From: Microbispora hainanensis
Lineage (GTDB): Bacteria > Actinomycetota > Actinomycetes > Streptosporangiales > Streptosporangiaceae
Assembly (NCBI RefSeq): GCF_036186745.1
Contig: NZ_CP108086.1
Coordinates: forward strand, 124,001-188,000
DNA length: 64,000 nt
Direction of reading: 5' to 3'
Notes under the pieces: generated by a model
Told to the model about the DNA's origin: nothing
Database searches by the model: none
What the model saw: only the letters and a program-made list of their open reading frames with translations
Made by a program: the position numbers and the translations under genes
In this document: in pieces, positions 8,580-16,508 of the stretch
Layout of the letters: every line of letters starts with the position of its first letter
Numbering within the stretch: the first letter of the stretch is position 1

Positions 8580-9665
8580 TCACCCGGCCGAGGCGGGCGA
8601 CGAAGCTCCGGTTGCCGCCTTCAGATCGAAGAGCACGTTCGCCGGATCGACAGGCCCGGGCACCACTCCGTACTTCCGGAACAGATCGGCCACCTGCTGG
8701 ATGTTGGCGCCGTCGTCCTGGGTGACGTAGCGAGGGATGTTGGCGTGCTTGGCCGTTTCGATGTCCAGCGCCAGCCGCGCGCCGCTCACAGCCGTCGGGC
8801 CCTGCGTGAGAAACACGTTCTCGAACTTCTCCGGTGTCTTCTTGGCCTCCTCTGTCAGCTCCTGCACCACCTCGAGATAGACGCGGACCGCCTCGGGATG
8901 CTGTTCGAGCAGTTCGTTGCGCGCGGCGAGGATGGTCAGGTCCTTGTCATCGAGCTCCCGGCCATGCACGATCACCCGGGCGCCCTTGTTCACCGCCTCC
9001 GGGTAGGCCTTGACGATCGCCCACCAGGCGTCCACCTTGCCGGTCGCGAAGGCCGCGGCGCCCTGGTCGGGGTTGAGGTATACGCGCTTGACCTGGTCGA
9101 CCGGGACTCCGGCCTTCTCCAGGGCGAGCAGGAGCAGGTACTCCCCCTTGCCGCCCTTGTTCACCGCCACCTGCTTGCCGACCAGGTCCTTGACCGACTT
9201 GATCGGGCTGTCGGGCCGTACGACCAGCCCGTCGGTGTCCGGCGCGGCCGGGTCAGTGACCGGGTCGGTAACGGAGAAGATCTTGATGTCGGGACTGTTC
9301 GCGAGATAGCCGACCGCGGGCGAGATGGCACCCTGGATAACGTTCACCGATCCCGAATGCACCGCATCGATGGTCGCGGTGAAGGAGGCGTAGGAACCGC
9401 CCCACTCCACCGAGGCGCCGACGGCCTTGAGCCGCTTTTCCAGGATGCCCTCGCGTTTGGCGTAGGCGAGCGGGCCGGCGTTGCCGGGGTCCTGCAGCTT
9501 GAGCACCGCACCGGTCCCGCCCGAGGACGGGGATCCGCCGGCGGTCGAGGATGACGAACCGCAGGCGGCGGTGAGGACCGCGAGCGACACAACCGCAGCG
9601 AGGACCGCGACGTGCGCGCTCCGCCGAGATCGCCGATCGGACCGGTGCAATCGAGATTTCCACAT
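8580..9665 (-). CDS. Lipoprotein substrate-binding protein of the sulfonate ABC importer (SsuA-like)
   Basis: A 361-aa protein with an Arg-rich n-region, hydrophobic core and lipobox LTAAC (Cys35), so it is exported and lipid-anchored outside the membrane. The mature part has LKLQDPGNAGPLAYAKREGI and SPIKSVKDLVGKQVAVNKGG, the two landmark segments of SsuA-type binding proteins. It is the first structural gene of the organosulfur operon. A ~150-bp leader with a short Cys-ending peptide lies between it and the promoter region. Confidence 0.92.
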   Translation of the reverse strand: MWKSRLHRSDRRSRRSAHVAVLAAVVSLAVLTAACGSSSSTAGGSPSSGGTGAVLKLQDPGNAGPLAYAKREGILEKRLKAVGASVEWGGSYASFTATIDAVHSGSVNVIQGAISPAVGYLANSPDIKIFSVTDPVTDPAAPDTDGLVVRPDSPIKSVKDLVGKQVAVNKGGKGEYLLLLALEKAGVPVDQVKRVYLNPDQGAAAFATGKVDAWWAIVKAYPEAVNKGARVIVHGRELDDKDLTILAARNELLEQHPEAVRVYLEVVQELTEEAKKTPEKFENVFLTQGPTAVSGARLALDIETAKHANIPRYVTQDDGANIQQVADLFRKYGVVPGPVDPANVLFDLKAATGASSPASAG

Positions 9666-9747
9666 GGCGATGACAAGCCCCTAACAGTGGGAGAAAAGCG
9701 ACTAGACGAGGCCGACCACATGCGGCCACCGGGACGGGACAGAGAAC

Positions 9748-9761
9748 CCCTTGATCAAGGG
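9748..9761. promoter_or_regulatory. Perfect 14-bp palindrome in the operon leader
   Basis: CCCTTGATCAAGGG is a perfect palindrome in the untranslated leader between the Cys leader peptide and the first structural gene. It could be a protein-binding site or a short RNA hairpin that takes part in attenuation. No oligo-U run follows it, so a simple terminator is not supported. Confidence 0.45.
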
Positions 9762-9812
9762 CGAAGGATCGGAGAACGCCTCCGGCGCAACCGCCCGCGA
9801 GGCGGTCCGCGT

Positions 9813-9884
9813 TCACCTACAGAGGCTGGCGTCCACGTACATGAAGTCGATCGCGCGCCGGGACGTTAGGGCAACACTGGACAT
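9813..9884 (-). CDS. Sulfur-operon leader peptide (23 aa, Cys near the end)
   Basis: A 23-codon reading frame whose core, LTSRRAIDFMYVDASLCR, closely follows the short leader peptides recalled upstream of sulfonate and sulfate uptake operons in actinomycetes (general form LTSRRHIDL..VSS..LCR). The Cys is the penultimate residue. An AAAGGG ribosome site lies about 6 bases before the ATG. It ends 147 bases before the binding-protein gene on the same strand. Known family examples suggest that translation across the Cys codon reports cysteine supply and controls the operon; that mechanism is inferred here. Confidence 0.7.
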   Translation of the reverse strand: MSSVALTSRRAIDFMYVDASLCR

Positions 9885-9935
9885 ATTACCCTTTATTTCA
9901 GGTAGGGAATAAATAGGTCAAAGGCATCTCATGAT
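9885..9935 (-). promoter_or_regulatory. AT-rich promoter region of the organosulfur operon
   Basis: A sharp AT-rich island in otherwise GC-rich DNA (TATTACCCTTTATTTC and GGAATAAATAGG on the plus strand) lies immediately upstream of the leader peptide. CCCT and AGGG arms flank TTATTTCAGGT, giving a weak inverted repeat. This is the best candidate for promoter and operator of the minus-strand operon. Exact -10/-35 boxes are not certain. Confidence 0.45.
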
Positions 9936-10173
9936 GCGAGATGCACGAGTAGTCCGTCGACACGGGCGCTGGAGTTTCGTCAGGCCGCGCACACGCAGGC
10001 CCTGGGCGGCGGCGCGGGACATGCTCGACCACGTGGACGACGGCGTCGTCGCGCAGGTGCAGGCCGAGTCGGCGAAGCAGGAGTCCGTGGGGCAGGCGCG
10101 GCAGCTCGCCTTCCACAAGGGCATCAAATCCGGCATTCCTCACAACCGGACCGCGGGGGCCACACTTGCGGGC
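9936..10173. other. Stretch upstream of the RDD gene without a recognised gene
   Basis: Both strands are open over part of this stretch, but neither translation has a recognisable domain. It may be a gene remnant. The plus-strand frame joins the RDD gene in phase but looks non-coding before the chosen ATG at 10174. Confidence 0.3.
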
Positions 10174-10776
10174 ATGACAACCACCCCCCAGGCGGCGACA
10201 TGGACCACCGCCGCACGGCGCCACCGTTTCGCCGCTTTCCTGGTCGACAACCTGATCCTTCTCGTGGCCAACGCTCTGATCGGGCTGATGCTGAAGCCGC
10301 CCGCCCAGCCCCGGACCGACGAGCCGGGTTATCTCACGACGCTGCTCAACCCGTACGCGGACACCGACTGGCCGCTGCAGGTCGCGATAACCGTCGTGGG
10401 CGCCGCCTACTTCTGGGTGCAACACGCACTGTGGGGCCAGACGCTCGGTAAGCGGCTGTATCGCCTGAAGGTGGTGTCAGCCGCGACGGGAGCGATGCCC
10501 GCCCGCCGCCAGATCGGGATCCGGACGCTGGTCCACCCTCTCCTCGGCTCGGCGGTTCCATATCTCGGATCGGTTCTCTACCTCGTCGACGCCCTGTGGA
10601 TCTTCGGTGATCCCCGGCGGCGCTGCCTGCACGACATCGTCGCCGGGACCGTCGTCGTGGACGTGTCCGCCCCCGGCACGAAGGCATCGGGGGCGTCCGG
10701 GTTCCTGACCGGGCTCGTGGTCGTCCTCGCCGCGTCCGCCGCGTTCGCACTGATCACCACGCTGCTGGCGGCGTAG
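10174..10776 (+). CDS. RDD-family membrane protein
   Basis: A 200-aa protein. RRHRFAAFLVDNLILL carries the Arg-Asp pattern of the RDD family in the first membrane helix, followed by a second helix (VAITVVGAAYFWVQHALWG), the QTLGKRLYRLKVV loop, and DPRRRCLHDIVAGTVVV, the second conserved segment. A final hydrophobic helix near residues 175-195 closes the protein. RDD proteins are small membrane proteins of mostly unknown role. The ATG at 10174 was chosen because the family begins just before the first helix. The gene stands alone. Confidence 0.85.
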   Translation: MTTTPQAATWTTAARRHRFAAFLVDNLILLVANALIGLMLKPPAQPRTDEPGYLTTLLNPYADTDWPLQVAITVVGAAYFWVQHALWGQTLGKRLYRLKVVSAATGAMPARRQIGIRTLVHPLLGSAVPYLGSVLYLVDALWIFGDPRRRCLHDIVAGTVVVDVSAPGTKASGASGFLTGLVVVLAASAAFALITTLLAA

Positions 10777-10863
10777 GACTCACCGAACAGCCGTGACACC
10801 GGGATCGGGGGCCAGGGCGCTTTCCGGTCCCGGGTGGCGGGCGTACGGTCGCCGGTGCATATC

Positions 10864-10913
10864 GTCGTGTCCGAGGAGCAGGAAGGCCGTCGTGTCCGAG
10901 GAGCAGGAAGGCC
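10864..10913. repeat. Perfect 25-bp tandem duplication covering a ribosome site
   Basis: The 25-bp unit at 10864-10888 is repeated exactly at 10889-10913. Each copy holds GAGGAGCAGGAAGG, so the downstream NmrA-like gene (start 10919) has two purine-rich ribosome-site candidates. The duplication also keeps a longer upstream frame open, but the translated repeat looks like non-coding leader. Confidence 0.85.
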
Positions 10914-10918
10914 AGGGC

Positions 10919-11653
10919 ATGAAGATCGCCGTCATCGGGGGGACCGGCCTCATCGGATCCCGGTTGGTCAGGATTCTGAACGCGCGCGGGCACGAGGCGG
11001 TGCCCCATTCGAGGTCCACCGGTGTGGACCTGCTCACCGGCCGCGGCCTGCCCGAGGCGCTGGCCGGCGCCGACGTGGTCGTCAACCTGACGAAACCGCA
11101 GCGCTTCGACGACGCCTCGCCCGCCTTCTTCCGGACGACGATGAACCACCTGCTGACCGAGGCGGCGGCGGCCGGCGTCGGGCATGCGGTCATCCTGTCG
11201 ATCGTGGGCGCCGACCTGGTGCCGAGCCTGGTCTACTACCAGGCCAAGGTGCTGCAGGAGGACCTGCTCAAGGCGGGCCCGGTGCCCTACTCGATCGTGC
11301 GTTCCACGCAGTTCTTCGAGTTCATCGACACGGTGCTGTCCTGGACCTCCGACGAGCACACCGTCCGCCTGCCCGCCACTCTCATGCAGCCCATGGCGGC
11401 CGACGACGTCGCCCGGGCCGTGGCCGACATCAGCGTGGGCGTCCCGCTGCGCGGCACCCGCGACATCGCGGGCCCTGAGGTCTTCGCGCTCGACGAGCTG
11501 GGCAGGATCACCCTCGCCGCCCGTGGCGACCGCCGTACGGTCGTCACCGACGACGGCGCGGGCATGTACGCCGCCGCGCCGGGCCGCGCCCTCGTCGCCA
11601 AGGACGGCGCCGTCATCGCCGAAACCACCTATCGGGAGTGGCTCGCACGCTGA
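10919..11653 (+). CDS. NmrA-like NAD(P)-binding protein, copy 1
   Basis: A 244-aa Rossmann protein beginning MKIAVIGGTGLIGSRLVRIL, a Gly-x-x-Gly-x-x-Gly dinucleotide motif, with SIVGAD and YYQAKVLQEDLL further on, where the family keeps its substrate-pocket strand and helix. It belongs to the atypical SDR/NmrA group, which includes redox sensors and small-molecule reductases. Its start aligns with the paralogue at 13075. LtrA lies between the two copies, and all three face the same way. The cofactor site looks intact; the substrate is unknown. Confidence 0.85.
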   Translation: MKIAVIGGTGLIGSRLVRILNARGHEAVPHSRSTGVDLLTGRGLPEALAGADVVVNLTKPQRFDDASPAFFRTTMNHLLTEAAAAGVGHAVILSIVGADLVPSLVYYQAKVLQEDLLKAGPVPYSIVRSTQFFEFIDTVLSWTSDEHTVRLPATLMQPMAADDVARAVADISVGVPLRGTRDIAGPEVFALDELGRITLAARGDRRTVVTDDGAGMYAAAPGRALVAKDGAVIAETTYREWLAR

Positions 11654-11735
11654 CGCCCGCCGTCTCTGTCACAGATCGAACGCCCTGCCCTGTCTTCGAG
11701 GCGACCGTACGTTGCCCAGCGACAGGAGCAGGACC

Positions 11736-12980
11736 TTGCCACCAGCAGGCACCACGATCCGGATCCGGATCCGGGTCCGGATGAGCGCCCGTGCCATCGA
11801 CGAGCCGCATCGCGTCTCAAGTCAGTTGGAGCTGCTGTTCGACCTCACCTTCGTGGTCGCGGTCGCGGCCGTCACCGCGCAGTTCGCGCACGACATCGCC
11901 GAGGGCCGCGGCCTGGCCGGGCTGGTGCCGTTCCTCCAGGTGTTCTTCGCGATCTGGTGGGCGTGGATGAACTTCACGTGGTTCGCCTCGTCCTACGACA
12001 CCGACGACGTCGCCTACCGGGTGCTCACCATGGTGCAGATGGCCGGCGTGCTGGTCCTCGCCGCCGGGGTGCCCGCCGCGGCGAGCCGCTCCGAGTACGG
12101 AGTCATCACCCTGGGCTACCTCGTGATGAGGATCGGGCTCGTCGCCCAGTGGCTGCGGGCCGGTTTCGAAGACCCGGCGAGGCGGCGTACGGCGTTCCGC
12201 TACGCCGCCGGCATCGCCGTCCTGCAGCTGGGCTGGCTGTCGCGGCTCGTTCTTGTGGAGACGGAAGTGCTGCCCTCGTCCTCCGGCCTGCCGTACTTCG
12301 TCTGCCTCGCCGTCCTGGAGCTCGCCGTGCCGTGGTGGGCGGAGCGGGCCGGGGCCACCAACTGGCATCCGCACCACATCGCCGAGCGGTACGGCCTGTT
12401 CACGATCATCCTGCTCGGGGAGAGCGTGCTGGCCGCGAGCAGAGGGGTCGGACGGGCTCTGGAGGCGGACGCCGTCGGCGGCTCCTTCGTCGTGATCTCC
12501 ATCGCCGGTCTCATCCTGCTCTTCGCTCTGTGGTGGCTGTACTTCCTCGGGCCTGCCGGGGACGGTCTCACCGACCGCCGCCATAGGTCCTACCTGTGGG
12601 GATATGGCCACTATGGGATATTCGCGGCCCTGGCGGCCCTCGGCGCCGGGCTTGAGGTGGCGGTGGAGCGGAACGGGCACGACGTGTCGTCATCGGCGCT
12701 CGGTTACGCGGTCGCCGTCCCGGTTGGGGTCTGTCTCGCCCTGCTGTGGGCGGTGCACGTGCTCGTCGTCCGAAGGCCCGTCATGTCCCCCGCCGCGGTC
12801 GTGGCGTGCGTCCTCGTCGTCCTGTCACTGCCGCTCGCGACGCCCTGGATCGGTGTGGCCGGCACGGTCGCGGCGATCGCGACGGTCTGCGTTCTGCTGG
12901 TCGCGGTCACGATCTGGACGGCGGCCGTCAGGTCCCGCTCGCGTGACATGAGTCACCTCGCCGGTGACGAGCCGATGTGA
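11736..12980 (+). CDS. LtrA-family low-temperature-requirement membrane protein
   Basis: A 414-aa protein with ELLFDLTFVVAVAAVT and FAIWWAWMNFTWFASSYDTDD, the signature N-terminal segments of bacterial LtrA. ERYGLFTIILLGESVLA lies in the middle, and the rest is a run of about ten membrane helices. I favour the TTG at 11736 because AGGAG precedes it by 7 bases; the ATG at 11781 would remove 15 residues and also works. The segment between the two starts is a (GATCCG)n repeat encoding Ile-Arg pairs. The cellular role of LtrA is poorly defined. Confidence 0.85.
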   Translation: MPPAGTTIRIRIRVRMSARAIDEPHRVSSQLELLFDLTFVVAVAAVTAQFAHDIAEGRGLAGLVPFLQVFFAIWWAWMNFTWFASSYDTDDVAYRVLTMVQMAGVLVLAAGVPAAASRSEYGVITLGYLVMRIGLVAQWLRAGFEDPARRRTAFRYAAGIAVLQLGWLSRLVLVETEVLPSSSGLPYFVCLAVLELAVPWWAERAGATNWHPHHIAERYGLFTIILLGESVLAASRGVGRALEADAVGGSFVVISIAGLILLFALWWLYFLGPAGDGLTDRRHRSYLWGYGHYGIFAALAALGAGLEVAVERNGHDVSSSALGYAVAVPVGVCLALLWAVHVLVVRRPVMSPAAVVACVLVVLSLPLATPWIGVAGTVAAIATVCVLLVAVTIWTAAVRSRSRDMSHLAGDEPM

Positions 12981-13074
12981 ACTTCGCCTCCGCCGTCACA
13001 ACCCCGGAGGCTGTCCGGTCTTAGCTGGCGACCGGGCGGCGACGAGACCGCCCGGCGGACAGAAAGAGAGCACG

Positions 13075-13830
13075 ATGAAGATCGTCGTTATCGGCGGCAC
13101 CGGCCTGATCGGGTCGAAGCTGGTGAAGAAGCTGGGCGAGCACGGCCACGAGGCGGTGGCGGCCTCACCGAACACCGGCGTCAACACCCTGACCGGCGAG
13201 GGCCTGGCCGAGGTGCTGAAGGGTGCGCACGTGGTGGTCGACGTGTCGAACTCGCCGTCGTTCGAGCGGACCGCGGTGCTGAAGTTCTTCGAGACCTCCA
13301 CGGGCAACCTGCTCGCGGCCGAGGCCGACGCGGGCGTGGGTCACCACGTCGCGGTGTCGATCGTGGGCACCGAGCGGATGCCGGAGAACGGCTACTTCGC
13401 GGCGAAGATCGCCCAGGAGCAGCTCATCGAGAAGTCGGGCATCCCGTTCTCGCTCGTGCACTCGACCCAGTTTTTCGAGTTCGCCCGCGGCATCGCGGAC
13501 GACGCCACGGTGGACGGCAAGGTGCACATGGCGCCCGTGCTCTTCCAGCCCATCGCGGGTGAGGACGTCGCCGAGGCGGTCGGCCGGGCCGCGATGGGGT
13601 CGCCGCTGAACGGCCGGGTCGAGATCGCCGGGCCCGAGCGGTTCCGGATGGACGAGTTCTTCCAGAAGGCGCTGACCGCGTGGGGCGACCCGCGCGAGGT
13701 CGTCGTCGACCCGCACGCGCGTTACTTCGGCAGCGAGCTGAGCGAGCACTCCCTCGTTCCGATCGGCGACGCCTCCCTCGGCACCATTCACTACCTCGAC
13801 TGGCTCGGCGACGCCGCCACCGGCAAGTAG
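13075..13830 (+). CDS. NmrA-like NAD(P)-binding protein, copy 2
   Basis: A 251-aa paralogue of the protein at 10919 with the same MKIVVIGGTGLIGSKLVKKL start, SIVGTERM strand and YFAAKIAQEQLIEKSG helix, and the shared IPFSLVHSTQFFEF segment. An AAAGAGAG ribosome site precedes the ATG. It probably arose by duplication with LtrA between the copies. It likely binds NADPH; no substrate can be assigned. Confidence 0.87.
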   Translation: MKIVVIGGTGLIGSKLVKKLGEHGHEAVAASPNTGVNTLTGEGLAEVLKGAHVVVDVSNSPSFERTAVLKFFETSTGNLLAAEADAGVGHHVAVSIVGTERMPENGYFAAKIAQEQLIEKSGIPFSLVHSTQFFEFARGIADDATVDGKVHMAPVLFQPIAGEDVAEAVGRAAMGSPLNGRVEIAGPERFRMDEFFQKALTAWGDPREVVVDPHARYFGSELSEHSLVPIGDASLGTIHYLDWLGDAATGK

Positions 13831-13866
13831 GCAGGCGAGGCCGTTCATTCCCCGGGCGCGTACGCG

Positions 13867-14022
13867 ATGACCACCGTCACCCCCCTCGCACCGCCGCGCA
13901 GTGCCCCGCCGCGGGCTCCCACCGCGGGCCCCCGCCACGGGCCCGCGGCGTGCGGGTCGGCGCGGCCATCGCGTCCCGCCCCGGCCGGGCCGCCCCTCAC
14001 GACACGGAAAGAGGAACGATGA
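13867..14022 (+). CDS. Possible 51-aa Pro/Ala/Arg-rich peptide
   Basis: A small frame encoding a basic, proline-rich peptide (starts MTTVTPLAPPRSAPPRAP, ends TTRKEER). Its TGA overlaps the ATG of the next, strongly acidic 81-aa gene in the sequence ATGA, an arrangement typical of coupled genes. No clear ribosome site was seen and GC-rich DNA makes such frames common, so it may be spurious. Confidence 0.25.
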   Translation: MTTVTPLAPPRSAPPRAPTAGPRHGPAACGSARPSRPAPAGPPLTTRKEER

Positions 14023-14264
14023 CAGCTCCGAGCGACGACGGATTCCTGCACGAGCTCGAACTCGAGGTCGAGGCGGAGGTGGTCCAGGTCGAGCTCAGCC
14101 GTCCCGAGGACGCCGCCGACCTGCCGGTCGCCGAGTGGCTGTTCGACCCTGCGGACGCCGAACGCGAGGAGATCGGCCTGCGGGGTCTGCTCGCCGCGGT
14201 CGAGGTGCTGGAGGACGACCTCCCGATGGAAGACGACCTCCCGCCCGGCGACCCCGCCGCGTAG
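14019..14264 (+). CDS. Highly acidic 81-aa hypothetical protein
   Basis: An 81-aa protein with about 25 Asp/Glu and only 4 basic residues. It starts MTAPSDDGFLHELELEVEAE and ends with a repeated EDDLPMEDDLPPGDP. GGAAAGAGG sits 6 bases upstream of the ATG, a good ribosome site. I recognise no family. It has no Cys and few Ser/Thr, which argues against a lanthipeptide precursor. It is convergent with the sigma-factor remnant to its right. Confidence 0.55.
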   Translation: MTAPSDDGFLHELELEVEAEVVQVELSRPEDAADLPVAEWLFDPADAEREEIGLRGLLAAVEVLEDDLPMEDDLPPGDPAA

Positions 14265-14274
14265 CGGGCCCCGG

Positions 14275-14515
14275 CTATCGGGCGACCCCGGCGGCCGGCC
14301 GTTCTTCCAGCTCGGCGAGGTCGCCGGTCTGCGCGGCGGAGAGGAACGTCCGTACGAGGCGCCGGTGCCCGGTGGTGCTCACCGGGTTGCGGCGGCCGGC
14401 GGCGAGGTGGTCGCGGGCGCGTCGCACGAGTTGCCGCGCGTGGTCTTCGCCCACGTGGAGAATCTCGGAGATCCGGCGATAGAGATAATCGAAGGCGCAG
14501 CCTGGCCCGGGCCGC
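14275..14515 (-). pseudogene. C-terminal remnant of an ECF sigma factor (SigJ-like)
   Basis: The minus strand reads AFDYLYRRISEILHVGEDHA, then RQLVRRARDHLAAGRR and LVRTFLSAAQTGDLAELEE, then a TAG at 14275. This is the region-4 helix-turn-helix and the start of the C-terminal domain of SigJ/ECF41-type sigma factors. The normal N-terminal region 2 is absent; upstream sequence instead turns into a broken P450 gene. It is a fragment without its own start. Confidence 0.7.
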
Positions 14516-14589
14516 CATGAACGGCGCGTACGGGCCCGGCTGGGTCAGTCGCCCGCCGCCGAGGTGACGTGCAGGGCGACCGGCCGGAG

Positions 14590-15376
14590 GACACAGCCGG
14601 AACACGCCACGGGCGATCATCGAGGCGGTCGTCTCATAACCGGCCGTGATCAGCGAGAAGACCGTGTTGACCAGCTCACCCTCCGACAGCCGGTCGTCGG
14701 CGTCCCTGGCCTGGATGAGCAGGTCGATGAGGTCGTCGCCGGGCGAGCGGCGATGCTGGGCGACCAGCTCGGCGGCGTAGGCCATGAAGTCGCTGTAGCC
14801 CTCATGACGCGCCTGCTCGGTGGCCGTCGAGGTGGTCAGGAACATGTCCGTCCACTGGACGAACCGCTCGTAGTCGTCCACCGGCACACCGAGCATCTCG
14901 CAGATGACATGGGCCGGCAGGCGCAGCGCGTACTCCTCGACCAGCTCGAAGCGGTCACCCAGGCCGTCGAGGAGTTCGGCGGCGATCGCCGCGATGCGCG
15001 GACGCCACCGCTCGGTCTGGCGCGGTGTGAAGGTGCCCTGCATGATCCGTCGATAGCGCGTGTGCTCCGGCGGATCCTGATTGATCAGCGCGTCCGGGTC
15101 GTCGTCGATGCCGACGCCGCTCACGAAGCGCGGCAGTCCGGGCAGGCGCAGATTGCGGCTGGACGTGGGTGAGGCGAGCAGGACCCGCACGTCCTCATAT
15201 CGGGCGGCCATCGGGACCTGGTCGCCACTGGGCATGGTCGCCGGATCCAGCGGCCCGCATTCGCGTCTGCGGGCGAACTCCGGTGATGGCGTACCCAGCG
15301 GTCCCGGCACGATATCCGGCCCTATGACGGGCTCGGGGGTCGGCTCGGTCCCGTTCGGATCCAGCTCGGCGGTCAC
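14590..15376 (-). pseudogene. Cytochrome P450, truncated after the I-helix
   Basis: From 15376 the frame gives about 260 residues of an actinobacterial P450: INQDPPEHTRYRRIMQGTFT (C-helix region), LPAHVICEMLGVP and the I-helix oxygen-binding motif LITAGYETT. Just after ASMIARGVFRL similarity stops. The K-helix ExxR motif and the heme-ligand Cys loop are missing, and about 75 bases further on a sigma-factor fragment begins. The frame stays open by chance for another 200 codons, but that tail is low-complexity. Without the heme Cys it cannot work as a P450. Confidence 0.8.
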
Positions 15377-15549
15377 TGCAACCCCTTCCGGTCCGGGTCG
15401 CCCGGGGCGCGGACTATGCGGAACGTACGAAATGTGACACGGTCCGTCAACGGGTCAGGCCGAAGGCGGGGACCGGAGCCGGTTCCCGCCTTCTTCGCTC
15501 TCGCCGTTCTTCGCTCTCGTCCTTTCCCTGGGCTCGCCCTCCCCCGCTC

Positions 15550-15870
15550 TCACCGGGCCGTGGTGAACAGGAACGCGCAGTCCTGTACGGCCTCCATGCG
15601 GTGGCGGCGTTCCGGCATGACCAGCAGGTCGCCGGGCCGTCCTTCCCACGAGTCGCGCCCGGAGACGAGCCGCACCCGCCCGTACAGCACGTGGACGGTG
15701 ACCTCGCCGGGATGCTCGTGGACGTGCTCGCCCTGTCGCAGGGCCATGAGGGTCTGCCGCAGCGAACGGTCGTAGCCGCCGTGCACGGTGGTGGCGATGC
15801 GGCCGGTGTCCGCCGCACGGGCGAGCGCGAGCAGATCACGGGCGAGCGCGGCGAGCGAGACCCTGGTCAT
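15550..15870 (-). CDS. Small cupin protein
   Basis: A 106-aa single-cupin protein. LRQGEHVHEHPGEVTVHVLYG is the first cupin motif with its metal-binding His/Glu set, and PGDLLVMPERRHRMEA the second. It overlaps the upstream cupin gene by 4 bp (15867-15870). Proteins of this form bind a metal and may be sensors or small enzymes; no substrate is suggested. Confidence 0.8.
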   Translation of the reverse strand: MTRVSLAALARDLLALARAADTGRIATTVHGGYDRSLRQTLMALRQGEHVHEHPGEVTVHVLYGRVRLVSGRDSWEGRPGDLLVMPERRHRMEAVQDCAFLFTTAR

Positions 15871-16307
15871 GACCGCGGCGCCCGGCGGTCTCTCCGGGCT
15901 TCCAGTTCCTCCTGGCCGACCACGGTCAGCATCGGCTGCCCGGGTGCGCAGAACATCGTCACGACGAACGCCGACTCCTCGTCGGCGAGGTGGTTGCCGT
16001 CCTGGTAGTGGATCACGTCCCCGCCGGGCTCCCAGAACGTCTCACCGGCCCGGACGACCCGCGCGGGCTCGCCTTCGAGCTCGAAGTCGATGGCCCCTTT
16101 GATCACGTACCCGTACGCGGGTCCGGAGTGCCGGTGCGGAGGCGAGCCGGGGCTGTTCGGCGGCAACGTGACGAGGATCGTCATCGCCTCGGCCCCCTCC
16201 GGTGCGGGCGGGGCCTCCGGCACGGTCCCGACGACGTCGATCTTCGGTGGCGGGCCGCTCTTGACGGGGTTCTCCAGGTAGTGGATGTGAGCGTGATCGG
16301 TGGTCAT
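15867..16307 (-). CDS. Cupin-domain protein
   Basis: A 146-aa cupin with PPHRHSGPAYGYVIKGAIDFEL (split by a short turn) and AGETFWEPGGDVIHY, the two cupin motifs with His ligands. I chose the ATG at 16307 (MTTDHAHIHYLENP) because GGAGGAAACC sits just before it; an upstream in-frame start adds a Cys/Ser-rich tail that does not look coding. It is the first gene of a two-cupin operon. Confidence 0.85.
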   Translation of the reverse strand: MTTDHAHIHYLENPVKSGPPPKIDVVGTVPEAPPAPEGAEAMTILVTLPPNSPGSPPHRHSGPAYGYVIKGAIDFELEGEPARVVRAGETFWEPGGDVIHYQDGNHLADEESAFVVTMFCAPGQPMLTVVGQEELEARRDRRAPRS

Positions 16308-16508
16308 CGGGTTTCCTCCGCGAGACGGTGACCGGCTCGATCCGGCCGTACACCAGCTCAGACAAGACAGCGTCCCGATGCGTGACAGCGCCGCACACGA
16401 TGCGGCCTCCGGAACCCTCATCTTCGTCGCAGGTCAGCCGTCACGACGGCGCTCCTCGCGCCCCTCGGCGGCGCCCGCGCGGCGACGGCGAGGAGCGGCC
16501 CCGAGGGG

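Noticed and set aside
9666..9812. SAM riboswitch in the organosulfur operon leader
   Set aside because: I looked for conserved S-box-like pairing and core bases and saw none; the Cys leader peptide explains the region better.
11184..11735. Long in-frame extension upstream of LtrA
   Set aside because: It overlaps the NmrA-like gene in another frame, is Arg/Pro/Ser-rich shadow sequence, and a good ribosome site precedes the TTG at 11736.
14019..14264. Lanthipeptide or other RiPP precursor
   Set aside because: No Cys, almost no Ser/Thr, no leader/core pattern and no modifying enzyme nearby; the adjacent P450 is broken.
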